Shown: positions 1 through 9,620 of the stretch, piece by piece
Numbering within the stretch: position 1 is the first letter of the stretch
How the letters are laid out: every line of letters starts with the position of its first letter
Source: Cordylochernes scorpioides
Lineage: Eukaryota; Arthropoda; Arachnida; Pseudoscorpiones; Chernetidae
Direction of reading: 5' to 3'
NCBI GenBank assembly: GCA_030710605.1
Contig: CP092879.1
Location: forward strand, 44,087,151 to 44,151,150
DNA: 64,000 nt
Position numbers and translations under genes: made by a program
Notes under the pieces: model-generated
The model's input: the letters and a program-made list of their open reading frames with translations, nothing else
What the model was told of the DNA's origin: nothing
The model's database searches: none

Positions 1-107
1 GTACACATTAATATATACATATTTTAAATGCTTATTATATATTGAAAGAAGAATATATTAAATTATTTCTGTTTGAATATATATTTCTTATATTGTTATA
101 TTCTTTA
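1..107. repeat. Truncated copy of family C repeat
   Basis: AT-rich stretch that resembles the distal parts of the longer copies at 43440-43735 and 63390-63665. Shared words include tatacatattttaaat and attatttctgttt. It is cut by the window edge. The ribozyme-like motif of the longer copies is not included here. Confidence 0.5.
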
Positions 108-400
108 ATTTCAAAAAGAATCTTACGCCTTCAAAATAGTTTCGAATTTTGATAACAGATGGCGTGCTAGTGCATCATATTATAATTGTTCTAATAAAAT
201 ACACAATTTGAAATTTGCGGAAGAGCGATTGCTCGAAGCATATTATATATTTATAATTGTATGTAATTTTACTGTCTTCAAAGCTTATGTCCATAGTTCT
301 TCTAAAATACCCATTCCAAGAGTCTAGCAACAGTATCACTATAAAAGGAAGTTCCAAAAATGCAATATAAATGCTCCGGAACAATTGCCAAAAATGCAAT
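108..400 (-). repeat. Dispersed repeat R1, broken copy
   Basis: Positions 108-180 (caaaaagaatcttacgcc through ttttgataacagatggc) recur at 833-907, 25130-25170, 53098-53160 and 54280-54335. Positions 180-400 match the inner part of R1 as seen at 16290-16657 and 36108-36420: a gcggaagagc word, a tactgtc word and a tctagcaacagtatcac word. R1 is a non-coding dispersed family. The copy is degenerate and its ends are unclear. Confidence 0.55.
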
Positions 401-429
401 AAAGGATAAAAGCAAGACGATAAAAGCCA

Positions 430-650
430 GACCTCTTGAGCTCTGGGTCTTGATCTCCGGTCTCGATCCCTGATATGAACTCTTGACTATTTTTGAAGCC
501 TGCAGCGCTTTAGTTGTGCTTGGCGCTGCCTTGGTTCCCTCAAAACGGCGTGCACTAGCCCTCCTCTCCCCCGGGGCGCCAACGGCCTCGCCGTCGCCTC
601 TCCAGCCCTCTCCTTGGCCCTCCTCTGCGGCGGGTTGCTCGGAGACACCT
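430..650. other. GC-rich patch of unknown origin
   Basis: About 540-645 is strikingly rich in G and C compared with all flanking DNA, with runs such as ctcccccggggcgcc. It is bordered by R1 debris on both sides. The plus strand has a short open frame at 483-713 with no recognisable domain, and the minus strand has short open stretches. It could be a fragment of a gene or of a mobile element; I cannot assign it. Confidence 0.4.
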
Positions 651-689
651 AACTATGAGTTATGCCTTAAAAAGCTTACCGAAGCTTGT

Positions 690-907
690 AGAAGGCACAA
701 TAATAGTATATAAAATGCAATATAACAGCGGTATGGTAGATTAAACTGGCGAAACCGCTGGGAGGGTTCACCACTGATGAGCCAGGCCCTCCCATTAATT
801 TTTCGATTGCAGTAAGGACAGTAGAAATTGTTTCATTTCAAAAAGAATCTTACGCCTTTAAAATAGTTTCGAATTTTGATAACAGATGGCGCGCTAGTGC
901 ATCATAA
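690..907. repeat. R1 short foldback form
   Basis: Contains the R1 core (gtagattaaactggcg, then ccactgatgagccaggcc, then gcagtaaggacagtag) followed by the arm aaaatagtttcgaattttg. The copy at 24950-25170 shows the same centre flanked by both inverted arms, so this is one arm plus centre. Confidence 0.6.
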
Positions 908-1704
908 TTCTTATATTGTTATATTTAGAAATCTGAGAGAATTATCATTTCAACAGAAATAAAGGTGTGAAAGATCAGTGCATGGAGGGTGGTTATTTAG
1001 ATCATGGGGATTGGCCACATTCTTAGAGAGGACTCGCGCGCCAACTTTACATAATTTTTAAAGAAGGAATTATTAGAAACAACGAGGTTTACCGAAGAAA
1101 AAGATATATTTTATGTATATTTCAATCGGTATTTATATAATATATCGTTCAATCGATGATTTACTAAATAGGGGATAAATAAATTGAAATTAGGCTGTGC
1201 ATTAATAAAGATAATTTCGAAATGAAGATGCTTTATATAAGAAATAGAAGCGAATGCAAACTCCAAAAACTTTCAATAAACAACATTGGTTTATAAACCT
1301 ATAAAATAAAGTTCGTCTCTTCCATCAAAATAAACACTATAACAGCGCCATCTATTGATCGTCTCTGCAAACTAGCAGACTAAGATAGGAGATAAATCTA
1401 TAACACTAGTTTTGGCAAACTGAGGAACGTCCATTAGGAGACCATAGTTTCGGGCTAATGGCCCTCGTAGGCCCGGGACAGACTTTATTTTATGAGATCC
1501 ACAAGGGATCTAATGGAATCTTCACAATCACAAAGAGGTCTTTAGCTGGTAGAATGGCTAGGCCAAATCTATGGCCAAAATATAGATGGATATTTTTCCG
1601 GGAGGAAATTTATCTATAAAAAAATCACCTCTAGATAACTTTTATTTTAGCTTATATTTTTATCTATATTTAATTATAAGGCGATAACGAGTCATCTATA
1701 TATA
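908..1704. other. No gene; one ribozyme-like relic
   Basis: AT-rich DNA with no open frame of note. At 1448-1471 the minus strand reads a damaged hammerhead-like core: CCTACGA, stem GGGC/GCCC with loop cauua, then GAAA. One core base is missing, so it is a relic of the R2-type motif. Confidence 0.45.
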
Positions 1705-1740
1705 CAGGGTCCATTATGAAAGTAATGAGCATAATGTTAT
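1705..1740. mobile_element. Mariner terminal inverted repeat fragment
   Basis: These 36 bases match the right terminus of the mariner at 10470-11762 (read inward from 11762) base for base, beginning cagggtccattatgaaag after a TA. The rest of the element is absent and R1 sequence follows at once. It is a truncated copy of that family. Confidence 0.8.
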
Positions 1741-2333
1741 TGCCTGTACATGCCATTTATTTTTTTAAAAATGGAGGCAGTAAAGCACGATTTTTCTTTT
1801 AAACATAAAAACAAACTTCTACGGTTATTTCTATGATGAAAAAGTATTGGCAGAACTTTGCTCATCAGTGGTGAATCATCCCAGCGTTTTCGCCAATTCA
1901 ATCTACCAGGCCGCTTCTTAGAGCTCTGATACTGTATTGGACTATCTTGCAATTGAAATATATATATATGGCGCGTTATTGCTTTATGTTAATTATGTTT
2001 AACTGGCTTTGTCCTTATTGTTTGTGGAAGAACATTTCTCGATGCGAATATTATATATAATTCTACTGTCCTAAAAGCCTATGTCTATAGTGTTTTTGAA
2101 AACCATTTTTTAGATTCCACCCTTCAGTGCAACGTATATAAGCAGAATCGTCCAATACAGTATTATAGCTCTAAGAAGCGAGCTGGTAGATTAAATGGGC
2201 GAAACCGCTGAGAGGATTCACCACTGATGAGCAAAGCCTTCCTAATAGTTCTTCATCGCAGCAAGGACAGTAGTAGTTTGTTTTTTGTTCAAAAGAAACA
2301 ATCGTGCTTTATTGCTTCCATTTATAATATACA
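1741..2333. repeat. Two R1 copies head to head
   Basis: 1741-1955 runs through the R1 core in one direction and 1965-2333 in the other. Both contain a tcatcagtggtgaa core (or its complement), the ccgcttcttagagctct word and a tactgtattgga word. Between them lies atatatatggcgcgttattgctt, the R1 end seen at 16570-16610. The Ty3/gypsy element at 2339 lies directly beside the second copy. Confidence 0.6.
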
Positions 2334-2338
2334 TAGTG

Positions 2339-2506
2339 TGTTGTGTCGCCTCCCAGTATTAGTCACGACACGCAGCCTATATTTACTGGTCAATTTCCCT
2401 TTAATTGCACTGTTAATGTCCTATATATACAAATATATATTTACATATTAATAATAAAAAAACATGCAAAATACATACAGATATTTAACAATTTACATAC
2501 ACAACA
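2339..2506 (-). repeat. 3' LTR of the gypsy element
   Basis: Direct copy of 6556-6723, starting TG and ending CA, preceded by target duplication TAGTG. A tatatatacaaatata stretch could hold a TATA box. Confidence 0.93.
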
Positions 2507-2517
2507 CATCTCCCCTC

Positions 2518-3549
2518 TTAATAGTAGTGCAGCCGGTCTGGCGGTCTTCTGGATCGCTGCGGTCTTGGACTGCGCACAGGGACAGGGACAGCCGCAGCAG
2601 CAGGGCCCGGTTCTGGTTCTGGAGTGTCCTCTTGTGCTGAAGACTCCGCTCCTTTCAATTCTTCGTCCACCTCCGGGGCTTCTTCCATTGTCTTCTCCTG
2701 TCCTCCAAGCCTAGGGTGATCTCGAGAAGTGCCAGGCAGTATAAAATCTCTTGATGTACCCGGCAAAACCAAATCTCTCACTTCAGGAACTTCTTTCTTG
2801 ATAACTGGCCTTAGTTGATTTATGTGTCTTTTCACATAACGGCCTTCGTCTTCTATAAGGTAATGTCGGCTGCTCAGTAGTTCCATGACCCTGCCCCTTT
2901 TCCATTTTGGTCCGTTAGCAAAACTCCGAAAATACACATCAGAGCCGACCGCAAAATGCTCTTGCTTCCTCATGGCATCATGGTACACCTCTCCTACCTT
3001 CGCCATTTTCGGAATCAAATTTGAAAATCTTGATCTTAGACTTCTTTTCATTAAAAGTTCCGCGGGAGACTCCATTAATACCGTTTGAGGAAAAGCTCTA
3101 TGGGTGAATAAAAATCGCTGTAGATTGATTTCTATACTGTCCTTTCCTTGGTTCTTTCGTAAAGAGTTTTTAAATTCACGTACATATCGCGCAGCTAAGC
3201 CATTAGTGCTGGGATTGTACGGACTCGTTTTTGTGTGTCTTATACCATCTATTTTTGTAAATTCCTCAAATTCACTTGAGACAAATTGTCTGCCATTATC
3301 GGTTACCAAAGGTTCAGGTAATCGAAATCTGGCAAAGATCTCCCTAAGATGTCCTATGATAGTCCTGCTCGTAATGTCCTTTATGATGACAATCTCCAGC
3401 CATTTGTTGTACGCGTCTACAAGGACCATAAACATTCGTCCCATAAAGGGACCTGCTGATTCTAAGTGTAGACGGTGCCACGGCTTCTCAGGCCAAGTCC
3501 ACTCTGAAATGGTAGACGGCGGCATACTTACAGATTCTTGGCATATTCT
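2518..3549 (-). pseudogene. pol: Integrase catalytic and C-terminal part of gypsy pol
   Basis: Integrase core with first Asp in MVLVDAYNKW and second Asp in LVTDNGRQF. Where the family has Glu in a G-x-A-E-R motif, this copy reads TNGLAARYVREF, so the third catalytic residue is Ala. The C-terminal part (ASN to GRVMELLSSRHYLIED) is a chromatin- or DNA-binding SH3-like barrel in the family. The tail is Pro/Arg rich and ends at 2518-2520, eleven bases from the LTR. The integrase would be inactive even without the upstream stops. Confidence 0.88.
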
Positions 3550-4410
3550 TCAATCTCTAGCCAACTCTTCAATGTTCTTATCTATGCCTGGCCACCAAAA
3601 ATACGGTCTAGCAATCATTTTCATTTTCACCATCCCTAGGTGCATCTCATGTAAATCGTTCAAAATTAAGGTTCTTAATTTCTGGGGAATTACCACTCTT
3701 TCACGCCATTGAAGACACCCAAACTCACAACTTAATTCGTCTTTTATCCTATAATAGGAATAAAGTGGATTTTCCTGCGATACCTTTGGAATTTGCCAAT
3801 TATTTTCCCTAACATTTCTCAACACAATTGATAGTAATTTATCCCGGCGTGTCTCAACTGCCACATCCAGGAATGAGAAGGGGACCTCACTCATTTTCCG
3901 AAGGAGAAGCACCTGATCCTCATCCAAAGATTCCGTGGTCTTTGAGACTAAAGGTAATCGTGATAACGCGTCTGCATTGCCATTATCATCAGTTTTTCGA
4001 AACTCCACAGTGTATTTAAATGCAGATAATTTTAAAGACCACCTCTTAATTCTTGATGCAGCACATATGGGGATCGGTTTCTGGGGTGAAAAAATGTGCA
4101 TTAAAGGTCGGTTGTCTGTGATCAACACAAATTCACGTCCCAATAGATATTGTCGGAATTTCTCACAACCAAAAATGATGCTTAAGGCTTCTTTTTCTAA
4201 TTGCGAATACCGCCTTTCCGCTTCAGTTAGCGTTCTTGAAGCAAAGGCTTTAGGAGTTTCTTCCTTTCTATCGTTCCTGTGACTCAGAACCACTCCTAAA
4301 CCATAGCTAGAGGCGTCACATGCAAGGACTAGTTCCCTAGTTGCATCATAATGTGCCAGCACCGACTCGTTAGTTAGCAATGCTTTGCATTTTGCAAATA
4401 ATATACGGTG
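3550..4410 (-). pseudogene. pol: RNase H and integrase zinc-finger part of gypsy pol
   Basis: RNase H motifs are intact: LACDASSYGLG, then LEKEALSIIFGCEKFRQYL, then LITDNRPL, then GNADALSRLP. The linker leads to the integrase N-terminal finger: LHEMHLGM supplies the two His, followed by RPYFWWPGID. The in-frame TGA at 3550-3552 sits exactly where the first Cys of the HHCC finger is expected (ARD-stop-RIC). A single substitution in a Cys codon would explain it. The frame is unchanged across the stop. Confidence 0.9.
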
Positions 4411-5219
4411 TTAGCTAGTCCAGTTCCATTTGGAATTCTTTTTTAAGAGGTGATAGAAGGGCGCTAAAATATCTGCAATATTTCTTATAAACCTAGAGTA
4501 ATACATAAGGAGACCTATAAAAGATCTCAATTGAGAAACGTTTGTAGGTTCAGGCGCCTCTACCACCGCTTCTATTTTACTACTTATGGGATGCAGTCCT
4601 TTTTTATCTATTTTAAAACCTAAATATTCAACAGCATTTACTGCGAATTTGCATTTATCCTTGTTTAATCTTAAACCTTTTTCTTGCAGCCTTTTAAAGA
4701 CCAATTCCAGCTTTTGCTCGTGATCCCTATGATCCTTTCCGGCTACCAGGATGTCATCGAGGTAGCAAGCCACTCCCGACATATCTGCAAATAGATTGTC
4801 CATTTCTCTTTGGAACTTATTTGGTGCTACAGCTACTCCATAGGGTAGCCTTTTAAAGGCAAATAACCCCTTCGTAGTATTTATGTTCACCACTCTTTTG
4901 GTCTCTTCAGATAACCTGACCTGCAAATAAGCTCTGGATAAGTCCAATGACGAAAACACTGTATTTCCAGACAATTTTGAAAATATTTCGTCTATTGATG
5001 GAAGCGGGTACTTATCCAATTCTATGGCCTTATTTGCGGTGCATCAAAAATCGCCGCAAATTTTAAGGCTTCCATCTTTCTTCAGTACTGGTACTATAGG
5101 TGCGGCCCAGTTTGCATACTCAATAGGTTGTAAAATTCCCTCGTTAACCATACCATCGATTTCATTTTCTACTTTTTTCTTCAAAGAAAAAGGAAAACTT
5201 CTCGCCTTACAAAATACAG
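4411..5219 (-). pseudogene. pol: Reverse transcriptase part of gypsy pol, interrupted
   Basis: After the frameshift the RT reads CKARSFPFSLKKK, then EGILQPIEYANWAAPIVPV, then KKDGSLKICGDF, where an in-frame TGA falls (about 5046-5048). It continues DKYPLPSIDE, then SSLDLSRAYLQV, then LPYGVAVAPNKFQ, and reaches the catalytic YLDD (about 4755-4766). All RT blocks are recognisable. A second in-frame stop (TAA) at 4411-4413 ends this piece just before RNase H, in the same register as the next piece. The family makes cDNA from element RNA; this copy cannot make the full enzyme. Confidence 0.9.
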
Positions 5220-6467
5220 GAGTCGTATTTTTTTTTTTAAATAAAAATCAATATGGACGTTTTTTAAGCAACCTAATTCTTTGCTAAATAAATTAGCATA
5301 CTTATTTATTATAAATTTGATATCGGACTCGCTTACTTGTATAATGTTCAATAACCTAGAAAAATCAAGATTTGAACCTTTTAGCCATTCTCGTCCCAAC
5401 AAAACTATCGAAATATCTTCATCTACAACTATCAACCGCAAATCTTGATTTGCCTCCTTCACAAAAACTCTTTTCTCACCAATAATTTTTATTGGTTTTC
5501 CGCAAAAGGACCTCAATCTTAAATAAGATGGAGATAATTTATTATCTTTCCAGTATTTTTCATAAATTGTTTTCGGTATCAGTGTGACGGGACTTCCCGT
5601 GTCCACCACAAAACACAACTGATACTCGTCAACATGTAGATTTATTTTTGCATCAGTATCACCTTGTACCGAATAAATAAATTCGTCCTGCACATATCTG
5701 CAGTCTGGCAATGATTTACCCGTTTTGCACACCCTGCTCAAATGTCCAATTCTCTTGCATTTGAAACAGGATTTTGTTTTATGTGGACATGCAGGTGCCA
5801 GGTGAGAGTTTTTTTCGCCGCATCGGAAACAAATTGTCTCCCTTCTTTGCATACCGGGCCCATGCTGCCATCCACTACGAGCTTCATTCTTTCTATTTCC
5901 TCCCGGAACAATATCCATCTTAGCCACTAGTCCATCCTGCAGCTCCTTAGCATTTTGTTCAGCTAGCTCAAACGAGACTGCTATAGAAAATACCCTGTCC
6001 AAGGTGAAATCGTCATCCTCCTGTAACAATTTCTTCTGAAGGCTTTCCGATTTTATACCAGCCACAAAACGGTCTCGTAACATGACCTCCAACATTTCAC
6101 CAAAGGTGAAATCCATAGCCAAATGCCTGAGCTCACGCAGGTATTCTGAGACGGATTCATTCTCTAGTTGTATTCTCTTCAAGAACCTGCATCGTTGAGG
6201 AATCACCTTCTTTCTCGGAGCTAGATGTAGTTTTATTCTTCGTATTAACCGTTCATAAGGCTGTTCTTTCATTGTACTAGGGAAAAACAAATTATTGCCC
6301 AGCTTCAACATTTCCGAATCCAGAAGAGAAACAAAGATGGGCATTCTTTTTCCTTCTTCCAATGCATTTGCCTCAAAAGCTGCTTCAAACCTCTGAACGA
6401 AAATCTCAAAGGATTCTTCCCCTGGCCTGAAGAAACAGAACGGTACAATCATTGGACCCCCAGACAT
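5181..6467 (-). CDS. gag-pro: Gag and protease of the gypsy element (428 aa)
   Basis: Encodes the capsid/nucleocapsid protein and the aspartic protease that would process the polyprotein in a cytoplasmic particle. Residues 1-180 are a gag matrix/capsid-like region (RFEAAFEAN, then SEYLRELRHLA). Two zinc knuckles follow: C213-C216-H222-C227 and C234-C237-H242-C247. The protease active site DTGS begins at D289. The frame stays open until about residue 410 and then runs out of register at an 11-A run (plus-strand T run 5228-5238). The pol frame takes over there, so the last residues up to the stop at 5181 are out of frame. Homopolymer slippage is the likely cause. A programmed shift cannot be excluded but is less likely, because related elements have one continuous frame here. 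Confidence 0.85.
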   Translation of the reverse strand: MSGGPMIVPFCFFRPGEESFEIFVQRFEAAFEANALEEGKRMPIFVSLLDSEMLKLGNNLFFPSTMKEQPYERLIRRIKLHLAPRKKVIPQRCRFLKRIQLENESVSEYLRELRHLAMDFTFGEMLEVMLRDRFVAGIKSESLQKKLLQEDDDFTLDRVFSIAVSFELAEQNAKELQDGLVAKMDIVPGGNRKNEARSGWQHGPGMQRRETICFRCGEKNSHLAPACPHKTKSCFKCKRIGHLSRVCKTGKSLPDCRYVQDEFIYSVQGDTDAKINLHVDEYQLCFVVDTGSPVTLIPKTIYEKYWKDNKLSPSYLRLRSFCGKPIKIIGEKRVFVKEANQDLRLIVVDEDISIVLLGREWLKGSNLDFSRLLNIIQVSESDIKFIINKYANLFSKELGCLKNVHIDFYLKKKIRLLYFVRREVFLFL

Positions 6468-6555
6468 ACTGTTGGCTTCTCGTTCGCTTTATATTTCTGT
6501 TTTCCTCCACCTGTGAAAGAGCACTTGAATCGGTTCCCACACACTCGTCGCCAGT

Positions 6556-6723
6556 TGTTGTGTCGCCTCCCAGTATTAGTCACGACACGCAGCCTATATT
6601 TACTGGTCAATTTCACTTTAATTGCACCGTTAATGTCCTATATATACAAATATATATTTACATATTAATAATAAGAAAACATGAAAAATACATACAGATA
6701 TTTAACAATTTACATACACAACA
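6556..6723 (-). repeat. 5' LTR of the gypsy element
   Basis: In element orientation this is the promoter LTR. It differs from the other LTR at four positions, which suggests a fairly recent insertion. It is followed by TAGTG at 6724-6728. Confidence 0.93.
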
Positions 6724-6788
6724 TAGTGTTTATAAAGAGCTATTATAAAAAAATCATTTTTATTATTTATATATATTAGGCCTATTAG

Positions 6789-6923
6789 AGTTCGAGGGGG
6801 AAGAGACGACGGGGATACACAGACGATCTAAAACAATGGACTGGGCGAGACACATACGAGGAGATGAAGAGGATGGTGGAGGACCGGGAAGTATGGAGAG
6901 ACCATGTGGCCCACCATCAGTAG
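6789..6923 (+). pseudogene. C-terminus of a LINE reverse transcriptase ORF
   Basis: The frame reads RRRGYTDDLKQWTGRD, then MKRMVEDREVWRDHVAH, and ends in TAG at 6921-6923. This is the typical C-terminal end of RTE/craniofacial-protein-2-like LINE ORFs (established family knowledge). Everything upstream is missing: a stop lies at 6786. The copy is 5' truncated, and its last codons were then amplified in the tandem repeat that follows. Confidence 0.7.
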
Positions 6924-7335
6924 AGAAATGCATTGAAGGATGGAGAATGGAAAGACCATATGGCCAATCCTCGGTAGAGGAAGGCATTGAAAGAGGGAGA
7001 TATGGAGACACCATGTAGCCCACGCTCAGTAGAGGAAGGCATTGAAGGAGGGAGATATGGAGAGACCATGTGGCCCACCCTCAGTAGAGAAATGCATTGA
7101 AGGGGGGAGATATGGAGAGACCATGTGGCCCACCCTCAGTAGAGGAAGGCATTGAAGAAGGGAGATATGGAGAGACCATGTGGCCCACCCTCAGTAGAGA
7201 AATGCAATGAAGGAGGGAGATATGGAGAGACCATGTGGCCCACCCTCAGTAGAGGAAGGCATTGAAGGAGGGAGATATGGAGAGACCATGTAGCCCACCT
7301 TCAGTAGAGGAAGGCACTAAAGGCGGAGGAGAATT
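6880..7335 (+). repeat. 54-55 bp minisatellite derived from the LINE ORF end
   Basis: About eight units of 54-55 bp: accatgtggcccacc recurs at about 6902, 6956, 7012, 7066, 7121 and onward. Each unit repeats the end of the LINE ORF (tatggagagaccatgtggcc, then cag-tag) plus the bases just after the stop, ggaaggcattgaagg. The array therefore expanded from a LINE 3' end. Confidence 0.85.
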
Positions 7336-7614
7336 TGAAAACTATTCTAGATTTAATTATTTTGACGTCAAACCATAAATACTCGAATAAAAATAAATAT
7401 GTAAATTAATAGATATTATTCTATCAAAGATATATTTATAGAAAATGTTTATTTTTGACGATTGGCCTTCGTATCGCTCTACGTCAACAAGTTTTGAAAT
7501 TTCACATCGATGATGGCGGCACGTTAATTGACACATCTCGACATCGTAAAGTTCTAGAAATAGTTTCGTAAACTCTAGGAAACCATGTGATGTCAAAAAA
7601 GGTTATTCAGTTAG
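7336..7614. other. No recognised feature
   Basis: AT-rich sequence with a 79-codon minus-strand frame (7357-7596) that shows no motif. I see nothing to support a gene. Confidence 0.4.
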
Positions 7615-7985
7615 AGATTTATTTTGCCAAAGAGATTGAGATTGAAGCTACTTTATTTCAATGCCCATGTAAGATTATATAAGGTTAAATACAGAATAAA
7701 TATAAATATGAATAAATAAATGATTATATAATGATAAATATATGAATAAACAGATATAACTGTAAATAGATAAAAATAATTGATAAATATACATATATAT
7801 AAAATATATATACAAGGTCTTCCAAAGAGAGAGAGGGGGTTGTACCAGGATGAAAGAAAAATGTGAAAATGAAAGCTGAACGGACTACATGGTCTATCAC
7901 CTCTGCTATTTATTCATTGACGCTCGCTAGAAATCAACAATCAAATAATTTGAAGTCCAATAAAATATTTTGCCTACACGAAAAA
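7615..7985. repeat. Repeats R7 and R6
   Basis: R7 (7615-7800: gagattgaagctactttatttc, then taagattatataaggttaaatac) recurs at 10333-10460 and inverted at 9441-9620 and 19633-19715. R6 (7815-7985: gttgtaccaggatgaaag, then acatggtctatc, then gaagtccaat) recurs at 10085-10230. Both are non-coding dispersed repeats. Confidence 0.65.
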
Positions 7986-8318
7986 AAATAGAGTGAGTTT
8001 TATCAATTTTTGAGTGAAGATAAGAATTAATAAGAAAATATTAATATTTTTAAATGCTTCTCTATTTTTCAAGGTAACAATTGAGTTAACTTGAAGATAG
8101 AGGTTGCCTGGCCGGCATTGATAGTTGAGTGAAGAGGTAGAAAAAGGTCAATATGTAAATAATAAAATTTGGTCATAACACTATAAGATCGCGACGAAAA
8201 ATTAAGACTATTTAAAACTCAAATTGTGTCTTTATAGTAGATTCTTACATTGCTAACATTTAGCATATCTCAATTTATCTGTGAAAAATAGACACTTCGG
8301 CCAGTTAGAATTTTTTAT

Positions 8319-8363
8319 TTTCTCAACGTTTCGACAAAAATCTTTTGTCTTCGTCAGGAGAAA
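8319..8363 (-). ncRNA. Hammerhead ribozyme-like motif, R3 left arm
   Basis: Read on the minus strand: stem I strand TTTCTC, core CTGACGA, one extra A, stem II GACAAAA/TTTTGTC, core GAAA, stem III ACGT, cleavage triplet GTT, then GAGAAA, which pairs with TTTCTC (6 bp). The conserved positions of a type I hammerhead are all present. The differences from the classical form are the extra purine before stem II and a stem III that is a 4-nt palindrome, so it would need a dimer. Predicted cut is between 8325 and 8324. Confidence 0.6.
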
Positions 8364-8445
8364 TAAATAAAAATAAAACATTTGGCAATGCGATAAAAAA
8401 TAGAACAATTTTTAACTCCTTGCCAAATGCTTTATTTTTATTTAT

Positions 8446-8489
8446 TTCTCCTGAGGAAGACAAAAGATTTTTGTCGAAACGTTAAGAAA
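8446..8489 (+). ncRNA. Hammerhead ribozyme-like motif, R3 right arm
   Basis: Plus strand: TTTCTC, CTGAGGA (8451-8457), extra A, stem II GACAAAA/TTTTGTC, GAAA (8476-8479), CGTT, then AAGAAA. The core fits CTGANGA. The first pair of stem I is lost (C opposite A) compared with the left arm. Confidence 0.5.
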
Positions 8490-8700
8490 ATAAAAAATTC
8501 TAACTGGCCGAAGTGTCTATTTTTCTCAGAAAAATTGAGATATACTTATAATAAATGTTAGCAATATAAGAATTCACTATAACAACAGATTTTGAGTTTT
8601 AAATAGTCTTAATATTTCATCGCGATCTTATAGCATTATGACCAAATTTTACTATTTACATATTGACTTTTTTCTACCTCTTCACTCAACTATCACTATA

Positions 8701-9137
8701 TTTTATGTCATAGTCACATCCTATAGATGACAATTTTCGAGCTATTTTAGGTTTCAATTATTTTACGTAATTAAATAACTCAGGGTCAAAATGAATAATT
8801 TGTATTTAATTACATCATTGTCCACCGAGTATAAAATAATTATTAACTTCAAGGCCGGACATTCTAAAATATTTTCCAACTTTTTATTTCCTCCTCATTT
8901 TGAGAATTCAAATTTACCAGAGAATTTTGTGTTAATTACGTTTAAACCTCCTCTTTTGTATACACAAACAGCACACATGAATATACAAGTGTATAATAAT
9001 ACACGATACAAGTCACAAATATAAACAACAATACAGGTGTATATTGATTTTAATATTTTATGTAATTTAGTAATTATGTACCTGGGTTAATCCTTTGTAG
9101 GGCATAGATCCTTAATAAAAGGCTTGTTGTTGTTGAA
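8701..9137 (+). mobile_element. LINE 3' end with TTG tail
   Basis: Ends in aataaaaggc followed by ttgttgttgttg (to about 9136), the 3' terminus shared with 13676, 31495, 36540, 36694, 40254 and 62395. A weak hairpin (agg/cct) precedes the tail. The 5' limit is not visible. A 77-codon frame at 8791-9024 shows no recognised domain and may be chance. Confidence 0.5.
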
Positions 9138-9288
9138 TATGATAATATTCCAAAAATTTACTTGTGTATTTGTGTGTATTTTAAGATTATGCAACTTCTT
9201 TTACTCTGGCGTGTATTCAGGTTATACTTTTATGAAATATTTGCGTGCTCCAATTATTTAACTCTTCTTAGATCTCTCTCTTTAACAA

Positions 9289-9620
9289 GTGTGTCGAAGG
9301 CTACCATCTACAAGTATCATTTTGGTTTTGAGTTGGGTAATGCCAGCTACTTAATCGACCTGTCCACTCTGTGAGAAAAACTCTCGCAGTCCACCGGTGG
9401 CGGAGTCTTTCCCGCGGTGGACGCCACCAATGAAGACTTTATAAATTTAATATATATGTATATATATCAATGTATTCATATATTATCTCTATTTATTCAT
9501 ATATTTATCTTTATTTAATCTTATTTATTGATATTTACTCGTTCATTTTGTAATTTACTTCATATAATCTTATATGAACGATATAATAAAGTAGATTCAA
9601 TCTAAATCTCTCTCTTTCTC
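9289..9620 (-). repeat. Repeat R5 followed by inverted R7
   Basis: 9289-9441 is a minus copy of R5, found also at 12328-12486 and 47918-48080. It is GC-richer than its surroundings and reads on this strand as an open frame (KATIYKYH, GNASYLIDL) ending TGA. 9441-9620 is R7 inverted, ending near gattcaatctaaatctctc. Confidence 0.65.

Larger units (their letters stand above)
2339..6723 (-). mobile_element. Ty3/gypsy LTR retrotransposon, minus strand, defective
   Basis: Two 168-bp direct LTRs (2339-2506, 6556-6723) begin TGTTGTG and end ACACAACA, with four mismatches by my count. Both sides carry the 5-bp duplication TAGTG (2334-2338, 6724-6728), so the insertion is complete. Next to the 5' LTR the minus strand reads tggcgacgagtgtg, a plausible tRNA primer site. 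Before the 3' LTR lies the purine tract aagaggggagatg. Gene order is gag, protease, RT, RNase H, integrase with no env. Short LTRs and two zinc knuckles before a DTGS protease fit a Mag-like lineage, which is inference. Pol is broken by a frameshift and three stops. Confidence 0.93.
8083..8700. repeat. R3 foldback element, large palindrome
   Basis: 8120-8694 is an imperfect palindrome of about 575 bp: gatagttgagtgaagaggta at the left and its complement at the right, with arms that match most of the way to a centre near 8405. A further outer end, gatagaggttgcctggccgg (8091-8110), is the family terminus also seen at 42240, 47860, 52700 and 63330. Inner arms carry cttcggccag, tttcgac and cttcgtcaggag. 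Each arm holds a hammerhead-like motif. It is probably two inverted copies of a retroelement terminal repeat. Confidence 0.85.

Noticed and set aside
690-800. CTGATGA and GAAA boxes inside R1 with GCCAG/CTGGC able to pair, resembling a permuted (type II) hammerhead.
   Set aside because: Only five bases separate the would-be cleavage site from CTGATGA, too few for a closed stem I, and other R1 copies do not keep the pairing.
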